DNA of 64,000 nucleotides. Source: Anisus vortex (taxonomy: Eukaryota; Mollusca; Gastropoda; Planorbidae). Position numbers and translations under genes: made by a program. The stretch's first letter is position 1; the number at the start of each line of letters is the position of its first letter. Below, one piece after another: positions 1-12,500 of the stretch. Under the pieces are notes generated by a model. The model was not told where the DNA came from. It saw only the letters and a list, made by a program, of their open reading frames with translations, and ran no database searches. The stretch is taken from NCBI GenBank assembly GCA_949126835.1, contig OX421497.1:27104242-27168241 (forward strand), given 5' to 3'.

Positions 1-21
1 TTTTTAGAACATACTAGATAC

Positions 22-46
22 CTTCCCATCCCAGGTATCCTGCCCA
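22..46 (-). other. PARP4: possible next PARP4 exon at window edge
   Basis: A good acceptor (aattttttcag at 47-57) precedes bases that continue the phase-1 frame from the ubiquitin-like exon without a stop (VGRIPGMG...). A donor-like gtatct follows at 21, or the exon may run past the window start. Too short to judge by similarity. Confidence 0.25.
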
Positions 47-340
47 CTGAAAAAATTGGTTAGACCTACATTGTTATGCATGTGAATGCACTGGACTATC
101 CAGTTGAAAACTGGACACATGGAAACCCAAAACTATAAACTATTGGTAATACAACAAAAAAACTTTTCTGTTTTTGTTTCAGTTTCTGATTTAGTTATGC
201 ACTTCCTGTAACAAATCTTTACACCATTGTAAATAAATAAATGATGGAATCATCATATATTTCTATAGATCAGTTTCCACAACCTACTATTGAAAATGAT
301 AAATTAAATATGAATTTCATGGGATGAGCTAGATACTCAC

Positions 341-583
341 CTGCATCTGGTCCTCCTCGGAGTCTTAGCACAAGGTGAATGCAGTCACCATAGTTCACAT
401 CACTGTCCATGAGAACATCACCATCCATCAGCATCTTTCCTTGGTGACATAGCCTCTGCTGGTCCAGTGGTATGCCTTCTTTCTCCATGATGATGTGCTT
501 GAGGTCAAGGACAGTCATGGTGTTTGAGGCGGGGCAGCTAACTGTTTTGCCAGTTAGGGTTTTCACATCTATGTAACGCCCAT
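341..583 (-). CDS. PARP4: PARP4 exon 30: ubiquitin-like domain ending LRLRGG
   Basis: This 243-base exon (acceptor attccag at 584, donor gtgagtatc below 341) enters and leaves in phase 1, matching the previous exon. It encodes a single ubiquitin fold: YIDVKTLTGKT at its start, EKEGIPLDQQRL in the middle and HLVLRLRGG at the end. Relative to ubiquitin, positions equivalent to K6, K11, K27, K33 and K48 are lysine, K29 and K63 are lost, and the I44 patch is changed (QRLCHQGK for QRLIFAGK). Residues PDA follow the di-glycine, so it is internal to a longer protein. It is not a polyubiquitin unit: divergence is high and it is spliced to PARP4 exons. Confidence 0.85.
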
Positions 584-3500
584 CTGGAATTTCAACAATC
601 AATGAATAAGAGACATATTTTTTTCAAACTTTCTATTCTGTTTGTTGCTATAGTTATATTTTATATCATGTTTATTTCAGCATCGTAACAACCTATATTT
701 TTATAGGCATTATCAACATATAAACATACCGGTATATTATTCCCATAATTTTGTTTACATGTTTGTTTGATTAACGGTAATATAGAATAGTATAGTATAC
801 TATACTAGGCCACTAGAAAAAAGGACACTAGGACAAAAGTTATATATCTGATGCTACCACATGAACTGCAAAGCCATGAAAGTGCTAAACTGATTTCTCT
901 TTAGATGCTAAATATTGTAAATTATAGGGCACCATAGATTTTGAGATTTCAAGTAATTTTTAATGCTGAATGCCTTAACTTAAATCAGTGAATGTTTTAC
1001 ATTATTAATTGTTATAAGAAAGTCCTAAAAAACCTAAAAACTGTCTTCTGTTTATAAAATTATTGAAAAATCAACTAAATTTTATTTTATATATTTCCTT
1101 ATTCCCATTGATTTAACCTTTTTTTATAATGCTGTTTTTTTTTAGCATGCTACATACTGTGATGGTTCATGTTTGCTCCTTTTCAAACCAACCTGTTTTT
1201 TTTTTTTTTTTGCATAGACTTTATATACATACTCTTTGTATGAGGTTATTATTAGGCTGCATATAAATATATATGCATAAATAACTTCTATACTGATTAT
1301 AATTGTATCATCTGTTATATAAACCAATATTATATTGTAATTAGTAGTAACTCTATTTGCTTGACTATCTTTTTCACTTTCACTGGCTCATTACTTTTTC
1401 TTTATGTCATTTTTTTACAAAAGAAATAATTTATTTTTTTCCCACTTACTATGAACAGGAAGTGGACACATGGGCTTCAGTCTGCTCTCAACTTCAGGAA
1501 TCTTGATGGCTTCATTTCTCAGCTCATGCAGGTAAGTGACAAGTTTAGGGTAAACATCAGCATCTCCCATTACAGAGGTAAGTTTATCTATGCTCTCTGT
1601 AAACAAATAATTGTTTTTCTAGTCAAGCGCATAGTTTGAAAGTTAATTTTTGTTAACATATAGAAAAATTAGTTCAATTATATTATTATATGTCTAAAAA
1701 AATGTTTTAAGGCAGCCGTGGTCTAGTCACAGTGCAATGAAAGGCTTGTCATGGTCTGAAGGCTTTTGGAAGACATGTCAGGGTCTCAGGGCTCATTTAA
1801 GTGCAATGGAAAAAATGGAAAACATGTCAGGGTATCAGGGCTCATATTCAAACATTGGTAGACATGTCAGGGTCTCAGGGCTCAAATTAGGGCAATGGAA
1901 AACAAAGGGTCTTAGTCTTAGGGCTTTTATTTGGTAAAGCCAAAATTATTTTTACTAGCATCAGAGGGCACCCCTTAATCTATCCAACTTTGGTGAATAA
2001 GCCTAACTGACATCCAGTTTGGAAATAAAGGCCACATGATCCCCTTGTTTGCCAGGGTTAATAAATTTTGGTGAATTATGCTTTATAGATATATTCTTCA
2101 AATTATTCATTTTAGTTTTTCAAACAAATTAGCCAAATGATAATTTTTTTTCAAGGAAAATGATTTGTAAATCAAGACAGCTACATGTATGGCTGATTAA
2201 TCCACCATTAAGTAATAATTTATAATGGTAAGTCTATAGAAAGCACAAAATATTCTAATGAAATGTGAATGATACCATTGAATATGTCCACTGCAATATC
2301 TGCTGCCTTCTGACTGTCTAACTGCAGTAAGTATGCCTGCATCAGAAGATTGGCATTCTGGGTGGGTGGGGTAAAAATAGAATCATCATCAACACGTTTT
2401 CATCTTATCTAATATTTGTTAAAGATGTCCTTCTATTCAGAAGGTTTTTGGCTCCCACACTTAGCCATGTTTTCATTCTGATCTTATATTACAATAAGAT
2501 TGAAAATAAACTAATCTTCAAGGATGCACATTCAATATATGTTGAAAAATTGATTCTAAAATTATGAGTAAATAAATGCTATCTTTTCTATCATATTTAC
2601 GGTAGCAAATTTCTAAAAGCCCCTCCCCCCCCCCCCCCCACCCACAAAAAAAAGACATCTTTCAAAAGATTTGGTATAAGAATATAAAGAGATATCTATT
2701 TTGTGTGACCCTGCTATATAGTCTCAATATAAATTATATTAACACTAATGACATTATAGATGAAGTGGACATAAAAGTCTTTGGGAAAAACATGGAACTA
2801 CAGAGAGGCACAGTCTTGTTATTTGCTATTATTCCACCAAGAACAAAGTAGGATAAGCAATTAAGTATTAAATGAACTATAAATATTCTGGAGCTTAATA
2901 TAAATCTATTATTATGTTCAAAGAAAATTTTTATTTTAATTTTCAAAACAATCTAAGTAAAAAGTTCAAGATGTAAAAACTGTATTACTTGTATAATGTC
3001 TTTGTTGCATGGCCCTGATTGCTCCTTCATCAAATCCAATTTCTCCTCAATGACATCAAGGCAACAGACTAATTTATTGGACAAGGCTCCATTCTTGACT
3101 TCTTCTCCAAGCTGCTGAAGGAGCAGTTCTATGGGCACATCATCTCCAGGCTTGATTGCGGGACAACAAAAAGTGTTGGAATAAACAAAAAATCTTGACA
3201 CATTTAAGGGCAGGGACAGCAGTGAAACTGATCTAAATGCCAGAAAATTCAATATTTAAGTTTTTGCCTAAGTTGTATACTTTAACTATTCCTGGATCTA
3301 AAACATATAGTTCGAAAATTTTAGTAACATTATTTAAATGTAAAAATTGCATTTGTAATAGGTATACATCAGAAGTTTATTTTATTTTTTTAAAACATAT
3401 TTACACTACAGTAATATAAAAAATGAGTTTAATTATATATTGATATACATCAAATTAAAGGTTAAAATCTTGTCTTTGTGGGGGAAAAATCTTACAACAA

Positions 3501-6500
3501 ACAATTAAGAAATAGATGAGAAAATTGCATTTTTCAATTTTACTCCCAAATAATTTTTTTCCCGAAAATTGTCAGTTTTTCCGGTTTTTCTCAAAATACT
3601 ACTTTTTCTTCTTCTTTTTGTATTAACTTCCTTTTTTATAAACAATCTTTATGAAATTTTTTACATACACTTATAACATGTTAATAATCATAGTTACAGG
3701 ATGAATTTTTGATATGAGTTATAGTTTTCCTTAAATTAAATTTTAATTTGAAAAAAGTGCAATAAAATTTTTTTTTTTTCATATGTCCTACTAAAAAATT
3801 TATATAAATTTTATCTATCAATTTAACCAAATTTCATCCACAAATTTTATAAAGATATAGCTTATAAATATTTCCGCCAAATTGCAATACATTATCTTGA
3901 TAAATAATCAAGTTGATACATTTTGTATTGCGTGGTAAATCATTAATTAAAAAATCCAAAATGGCCGCTATTCCCATCACAACCATCAGAAATGTTTTTT
4001 TTAAGGTATGCTTACTCGGACCTGCTTATACTATCTATATACCAAAAATGGTCAAGATGCGTGCAAAAATAAAAAAAAGAGCTCTCTACTGGCTCCCCTA
4101 CCCTTAATAAAAGTAAAGTACCCTTTGGACAAAACTGATCGTATGGCTGGTAAAGCAACGTTCACCTGTTTCTGTGGTCACGGCATACTATGGGAAGTGC
4201 GGCCAGCACACTGCCCAGCCGCCTTTTCTTTAACCCAACTAATGTCAGGTACCCATCAGCGCTGGGTAGACTCAGGGACACCCTCAATTCCTGGGAAAAA
4301 ATTCTAGCCTAGACCAGAGTTTGAACCCAGGACCTTCAGATGGCCAGTCGCTTGGCTACCATGCCCCATCACATTTACCGTAATAATAATGCATTTCAAT
4401 CATCTTAAAAAAAAATAATTCAAGTAATTTATAGATAGTTTTTTTGTTTTTTTGTACTTACAAGACCTTTAGTCCATCCCATGTATGGCAAAACATCAAC
4501 ATTCTCTTTATTCAGTAAATCTTGGATAGATGGCCCCTTGGGCAAGTTTTCTTTTTCATTCTATATTGCAACAAAACAAATATATGAAATACAATTATTT
4601 TTTTTGTATTCATATCTTTATTTAAATGTTTGAATATAAAAAAAAAAATTAATGATTACAAAAACGCTAACTTTAGAATATATAAGAACAAGGAACAAAA
4701 TTACACATCTATAAAATTCTAGTAATATTAATCCATGATATAACTGGTGGACTTCCCACTTTTAAAGTAATTTAATAATTTAAAATATAGCAGATGCTAT
4801 GAGAAAACTGTAAATGAAAAGAAATTCATATATAATAGTAAAAATGAGTCAAATGTAGTCATAAAAGTAGCTATATCTTTATTTATTATACCAAAGTAGG
4901 GGAGATTAAATGAAAGCCATGAGTAGCTATATATTTATATAGTGTACCAAAGTTACGGAAATTAAATGAAAGTCATTGGCATACTTCTTCTCTCTTTTCC
5001 ACTGCAATGAAGCTAGTGAACTGAGTGACTATGGAATACTCTTTGCTCAAATGAATGATGTCATTCTTCTGATCCATTTTTGCAACCTGTGAAATTCAGA
5101 TTTTAAAAGTAAAAATACAATTATTAATATAGCATATCTTCAGTCCATATCTTATCTTATACATTACAGACACTCCTTCTATAAAAAAAAAGATTATTGC
5201 ATCCTACACTCATCCATTGTCTGAGTCTAGTTTTGTATTTTTATTAGTGTTTTAAATTATGATAAGTTACTGGTTTTCCTGGTTTGTTCAGGCAACCCAT
5301 TCCAAGAGTACTTATATGCATTTTTTTTTTGTCCTTATGTTTTTCTGAGCATTGCAACAGGTTGTTATTGTGTTGTATTGCTAAATTAGATTTTAATGCC
5401 TTATGTATTATTACTACTTTACTCTTTGCCCCTCTGTCCTCTAGTGTTTCTAGGTTTAGATATTTAACTATTGGTGTTACTCTTGTCAGTTGTGAATATT
5501 TGCTACTAATGAACCTTGTAGCTCTTATCTGGAATTGTTCTAGTTTTTTTAATGTTTTCTTTTGTTGATTGGTCCCATACAGAAGATACATATTCAATAT
5601 AGTTCTAACTAATGTGAGATAGCATTTTATTTTTTGTCCTATGTTTGTAATAGTTCCTTTTTATGAAACCATGTTTTTGTTAGATTTTTTTATTGCTTCA
5701 TCAATATGTGAATTTCAAGTAAATTTGTCATATTATTACTCATTTGGGCTAGTTCTTTTAAATGAATGGAGTAGTTTGTAATTATTATTTCTTTTTCTTG
5801 GATACCCTTTAGATTTGGCACTTTTATGGGTGGAAAGACTTACTTCAGTTAGAGTTTTAAAGAGGTCTTTTTGTAAAATTTCAGGATCTTTTTATGTATT
5901 ATCCAGTAAATTATGCAATCATTGGCAAATAACCTTACTTTTGATCCTGTGTAGATTTGATTGGGCTAGTCATTAATATACATTAGAGTTTAGATTTATT
6001 GGTGTTGATTTAGAGCCAGTATTTATATTTGAAAGTGACCCACAATATGTAAATAAAAACTATAATGAAAGGATTCCATGAGGAATTATAACAATCAATT
6101 CAGGTAGTGATGTAGAAGAAATAATATGCTAAAAACCTCATGGCCAGTTCTATCAGATGATAAGACTCCATCTTCCCAGTCTCTGATTATAGCTCTTGCT
6201 GTCAGACGATGTACAATCTGAATGAAACAAAAAGAAATAAAGTGAATGTTTATTATTCAACTACTGTAAGCAAAATATTTTCTGAACTGATGTAAAGAAA
6301 CATTTTTTCAATCATAAATTACCCTGAAGGCATAATGAAATTGACTTACATGTCCTTCAGTAATGGAGAGCTCTGAAGTGGACACAACAGTTGAAGCTTG
6401 TTGACCACCGACATTGGCTGAAAGAGTTGCCTTCAAGAAAACACAATATAAAATTGTTATCCAAAGTCACAGCCCTACAATCTTGTACAATCATTGCAAT

Positions 6501-9500
6501 TAAACTACTTTTATGTCTCACCATTGTGCAGTTTGGGACAAAGCCATAAATGACTTGACGGGAACCATTGAACATGGATGTGATTTGTTTTGGAGCCTGT
6601 ACAGGAGTTGGCATATTTTCATCATATTGTTGCCACTCAACTGTGACAGAAGTCAATCCTGGTTGGCTGGCTTTATTTAGTTGGTTTTTCACCTGTAAAA
6701 TGATTGAATGCATTGCAAATAAATACATTAGACATTTTATAACAAAATAACAAATGTCTATGTATTCCTTTGTTGAACTATTTTAGAAGAGGTAAAATAT
6801 TTTTTTTTATAATCACATGATAAACAGTATAGCATTTAACTAATGAGAACATTCATTGAAGAAAATAATGTGCAATTCACTGTGAAACCCATTTACCTTA
6901 ATTTTTTACTCAGCACCTGCTATCTAATATCTTCTTGACATACAGGTAATGACCAATTATATAAGAGAGCATAATAAATCATCAGCAGAATTTTTGAAAG
7001 ATTTCAGATATTCAAAAGATAAATTGTCAACACTTGTCATTTACAAAACTTATGTTTTAAAATTCAGACTGCTATCTTACAAAGGGAATCTCAATTTATG
7101 CAAGAAGCACAATTACTTGATAAAGATTGATTATTATTCCAGGCTTTTTTGTACCATTCAATGACATATATATAAAATGGCAGTAATTATGATATTAATT
7201 TTAATACTTTAAGTCAACACATTTAATTCATATGCCCAAACCTGCCAACACAAACTAGTATTCAAATGTGAGGATGATTAGCAATTTTGAAAAAAAGAAA
7301 AGACTGATGTAAAGCACAAAAAAACATCATTAAAAAATAATTAATTCAACCTCTAAAGTAAAAATACAATTACAAATGTTTCAGATGCAGTCTTTAACTC
7401 TCAGTGTTTACCTTTGTTTCCCACTTAGATTTAGCTTTGATATTGAAAAACTCAAATGTTCCACCTGACACACGGGCCAAAGCTTTTAGGGCATAGCTAT
7501 TGCAAGTGTCACTGGAAAAGAAACAAAAGATTTGAATCAATGTCTGCAACAGAGATTAATAAAATCAAAATGTGCAACGGTCACATCATTAATACTGCAA
7601 GCATTTGTCCCTGTGGGCATGCAGGCATGAAATTTATAAAGTTATATTAATATTACAACATATATTACAATATGCTCAACAGCTATTAGTTTACCAAAGT
7701 ACTGTTATATCTATCACAGCTGGGTAGACTAAAACAATTTTGGTGCTTTTAAATTCATGAGCCTCAAAGCTGGTAAAGTGTGTAAACCACTGGTTCATGC
7801 AACCCCACCTCTGTGGGTGATGGAGTGAGGAGTGGTAGGTCCACCAAATGGCTTTAGAGGCTGCCACAACAAGCTCTGGTACATTGGGGGTTGGGGAGGG
7901 GTAGCATGGTGCAAAATCAGGGTAGAAAAACTAAATCTAGGTAAAAACCCTACATTTTTAACCAGGATTTGATCTGGGTCTTTGGAATTGCAATTTATAA
8001 GCTGACTCTACAACAAAGTATGTAATAAAAAACAACAACATCCAATTATAAAAATTTTCAAATATTATTAAACATTACGCAAATAAATCCTAAATGAACA
8101 ATTAGGATATGTGTCATTAAAATAAAAGAAAATTACAATTAGCAATAAATTTATTATGTGTGTGATGCTTGAGAAGAATAAAATTAAAAAAACAAAAACA
8201 AGTAATTATCTTTAGCCACCTCACTCCAAATGTGAACACTCTTGTGTGTGAAGAGTTCCTACGTGCACAGTGTAGGACAAGCTCATTGCTGTTTATATGC
8301 CCATCAGAGATGAAGAAAACATTCTGCTGACGTTTCTGGTAGGGAAGCAGAAAGAGTGACCACAGTGGATGGATCACATCAGTGCTGCCCTTATTAGCTG
8401 TACAGTTCTAGAGTTAGATGATAAACAATTCATTGGTTGATTTTTAATGAAAACCACTGCTATATAGGACATTGAAGACAAGCAATAGAAATTTTTTGAT
8501 TTAATAATGATTATAACATTTTCATTTGTTCATCTACTTAATGTAACAATCTTCTATAGTAAAGCTTGTTTAACCATTTCCTTAAGATAAAAGCTCCATT
8601 GTTTACATTAACAATATCACACACATAATTCACTGACATATTCCAATTTGTAAAAACAATTTCATTGTGACAACCTGCAGAATAGGTACCAGGTAGGGAA
8701 AGAATTCATACCCAAAAACCTTCTTAATTTGAATGAACAATTAATGTGCAAAAACAAATTTATGTAGTAAAATTATGAAGCATGAAGAAGACTTGACACT
8801 ATTGGTTATTATCAAAACATTATTAAAGCTTGCATATAAACATATAAAATAAAATGTTAATTTTTTTGTTTGGTATAATCAACAGTTAAAAGTGCATTTT
8901 AAAATAAACTCATTTCAATGCATTACCTGGATAAAAGTATTTGCAATCTCTATGTTGTCCTGGGTATTCAGTTTTGGTGCTGGGAAAAGCTCATCATAGT
9001 CTATGCAATAAACATCAAAATGTTCATTATTGTTTAGCAGGCCCCAATTATCATGAACATTTGAGATATCATTTATTATTTATTTCTTTTTTTTAACTTT
9101 ATAACTTTTACAAGAAGAGATTTCATACAATAAATCTAATAATTTTACTAGTAAAAGCATTTTAAGTTATATATTCAATTTTTTTAGAAGACATAAGAAA
9201 AATGATTCTGAGTTTGACCAGCAATGTTTAAATGTTGCTAGGCCATTAATGAAGTAGATTTGTTAACAATATCATATGTTTTGTGTTTACCTGAACCAAA
9301 TTTCATTATGTTGAAGTGCCAGTTTGGCTGCATGCTTCTCAAGATAAGGAGTGCTACTTTCTTGGCTTCATTCAATGCACTGCCCTTCATAGAGTTTGAG
9401 TTGTCTAACAGAACTATGATCTCTCCATCTGTTGTTTCAGGGGTTTCAAACTCAGGGAAAAAGGTCAACATACATGCCTGATGGTTGAAGAGGGTCGCAG

Positions 9501-12500
9501 TAAGGATTAAAAGAAAAAAAAACTTAAAGCTTAACTTCAGACTTTTAACATTGTGATTAATATTGAAAACTGATTCGTATTTCCAAAGAATTAAATGAGC
9601 TATTACCTGATCCTGTGAGTCAGGGAGCCTCTCCACCCACATTCTGGGGACATGGATCTCCGCAAGACCAACCAGCAGTTGAAAGCCTGATCCGAACTTT
9701 TGCTTGCGAGCCATTTCAATGTAGGCCTTGGTTGATGTTTGCTAAACAATGGCATGCAAAACAAGTTTGTAAAAGAAAAAGTAAAAAAATAGTACACAGT
9801 ATAATATAGTCTTGCATTGCTGTAACAAGAAAGTAACACCATATATAATAATAGTCTTATTTAAAGCATAAATGTTTACAAAATGTGAATTGCAAAGGAA
9901 CAAAATGGCATATACTATAATAAGCACTACATATTATCTTGCACTTTAGAAAAAGAAACATGTTCACCTTTATCTTTATTTTATGGCTGGGACATTGAAG
10001 TGTTCTGATCTCAAATGGCATTTCCAGAGCAACTTGTACTGTTGTATTAGCAGAAGCCATTTTGTGACTTTTGAGTTCTTCCTGTAATCCAAAATACCAT
10101 TAGACACAAGCACACTATCTTAAAAGTATAATGAACACTTGTCCAATATAAATAGAATTTTATTATTTTTCAAAAGTATAATGCAATGGAATCCCTAGGG
10201 AAAGAGAAGGGTTGGTCGCCCTAAGACCACCTGGAGACAATTCTGCGAAGAGGAAATGAAAAGCTGCAACCTTTCATGGGGTGAACTTAAAAAGGATGCC
10301 CAGAATCGAGTGTGCTGGAGAGCAGTTGTGGCCGCTGTATTTCACGGAGAACCAAAGCAACTAAGCAAGTAAGCAATAAGTAAAACACTAAGGTATGAAT
10401 TAAAAGTGAAATTGCCAAAGCATAAAAAGAGACTATTCTTTTTTAATATAATTTATTCAAAAGTTTCAAAAAGTAAAGTAGTAGTTATCCTGTTGGACAA
10501 AATCCATAGGGCTGGTGAAGCAGCGTTCACCAGTTTCTGTAGCCATGGCATATTAGTGCATTGGGTGGTCAACACAATGCCTGGCCATCTTTACTTTTCC
10601 CTAACTAATGACAGGTCTGATAGAGAGACATATAAAAGAAATTAAGAAGAGAACAACCTGAGTAGAATACTTCAAAGCAAACTCCTCTTTCCATGGGGCT
10701 ACAGAGGCTGGAAGCTTGAAACTGATCAGTTCATCCTCTACCTGCAGCTCAGCGATGTATGTGATTTTGATGAGGACATGAGCGGCAGAAGGTAGGTTGC
10801 CTACACTTACTGTAAACACATCCTATATACAGAAAAAGAAAAATATAATGATAATTAGGGTAACTCAATATTTAAAACTACTAGGTATTAAATTCTAGCA
10901 ATCTGCAGCCTTATATGTGATATAAAGAAAAAAGTATTGTTTAATGTTTGTAGAAGAACAAAATTAATTCATTAGTAAAATATTTTGTTCATATGGCTGA
11001 ATTGTTTTTGTTGTTTATTTAGTTTAATTCTTTTTCCAAAAGGCCAGTCTTTTACTTTTCTTTGATCAATATTTTATTTCATATTTCCTTAAGAGATCTA
11101 CTTAAAGAGACAAGTATCCATGTTTTAATTGAAGTGTTTGCCCTGATTATATTTTTTTCTTTTTTTGCTGTGTTTTTCCTATGTACAAGTTTTTTCTCTA
11201 ACTTACTTTATCTCTTTTTTCTTATTATATTTCATTACTTTTTTTCTTCATGTGATTTTTGCCTGGATAGTAATGTATCTGTGAAGCCGGCTGGTCCAGC
11301 GGTTAGTTCACCGGACTGTCAACCAAAAACCAACTGACAGGTCGCGGGTTCTATTCCTGCCACCGACGGATCCCTGTCGCCTTGCAGGAGTTTTGGGCCT
11401 AGTGGACGTAATAATCTTCTATCTAGAGAAACTTATAAGATCTACTTTGTGTCTTCTTTATTTTACTCAAATGGTGTTTTTTATTTACATTTTATTTAAC
11501 TTTCATATAATAATAATATATTTTATTCTCTACTCATAAGGTGTTTATAGATCTATATTCTGCACAATTTGTAATAATTTATAGGCCTATTTATTTTTAT
11601 GTCTTTATACTTATTGTACTTATTTTACTTATTTATATACTTATGTATCTCCAAGTATTTTTCCACACTTACAGGTGTTTCTTCATCTTGATCCATCAGG
11701 TAAGCTCCATGGCCCTGGCTAATAGCTTCCCTATACTCCTTGTGGGCCACTTCCTTTTCTTTCACCACACCCACAATGTGTTTGCCGTTGATAAAAGCCT
11801 CAAAGCCACAAACGGCAGCTGTGTCGTCCAATGGAAAGACATATTTGGCTTCAACAGCCTCAGTGCTATTATTGTGGTACTCTTGGAGGACGACAACCTG
11901 TTCAATCAACAGTAAGTATTATTATTACATATTACATAATTCATATTTATATAGCGCTTGTCATAACAGTTAGTCTTGGAATGCGCTTAATTGCATCAAC
12001 CATTTGTTATTAGAATAAAATAAAATAAGTATGTTTTTTAATTTTGTTTTAAAATGTCAATATTATCCACTTGTTTAATTGTGTTTGGAAGTTCATTCGA
12101 CCACAGAGGTGCTACGAAGCTGTAGTAAAGCAGTAGTAGCATTGACTGATTGAGTTTCATTGCTATAAATATTTTATTAATATACATATATTTTTTTTTT
12201 TAAATGCTAATATGTGACATTTGGCAATAACTTACCAGAGTTGCTAGATCTAGAAACTAAGCTCTAATATTTACAAGTTAGTAACAACCTAGAAGAGCTG
12301 ATAGATCTAGGAGCTTTGCACCAATATGGACAAGTTGGCGATATCCTACCTGGGCTGCCAGATCTATGAGCTTGGCTCTAATGTGTACACCCTTCAGCTC
12401 AACCTGGGCATTATTATTTCCAACAAGGCCGGGGACTACTTTCATCATTGGATCTGAGACTCCACTTACATCATTTATTGCTATAATATGAGATAAATAA

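Noticed and set aside
341..602. A free-standing ubiquitin or ubiquitin-like gene
   Set aside because: The upstream boundary is a clean splice acceptor in phase with the previous PARP4 exon, and the di-glycine is followed by more coding sequence and a donor.
8389..8407. Alternative acceptors for PARP4 exon 20
   Set aside because: One gives a stop, the other removes residues conserved with human; the acceptor at 8407/8408 restores the alignment.
11062..11337. 91-codon plus-strand frame
   Set aside because: It is T-rich low-complexity DNA running into SINE A, antisense to a PARP4 intron.
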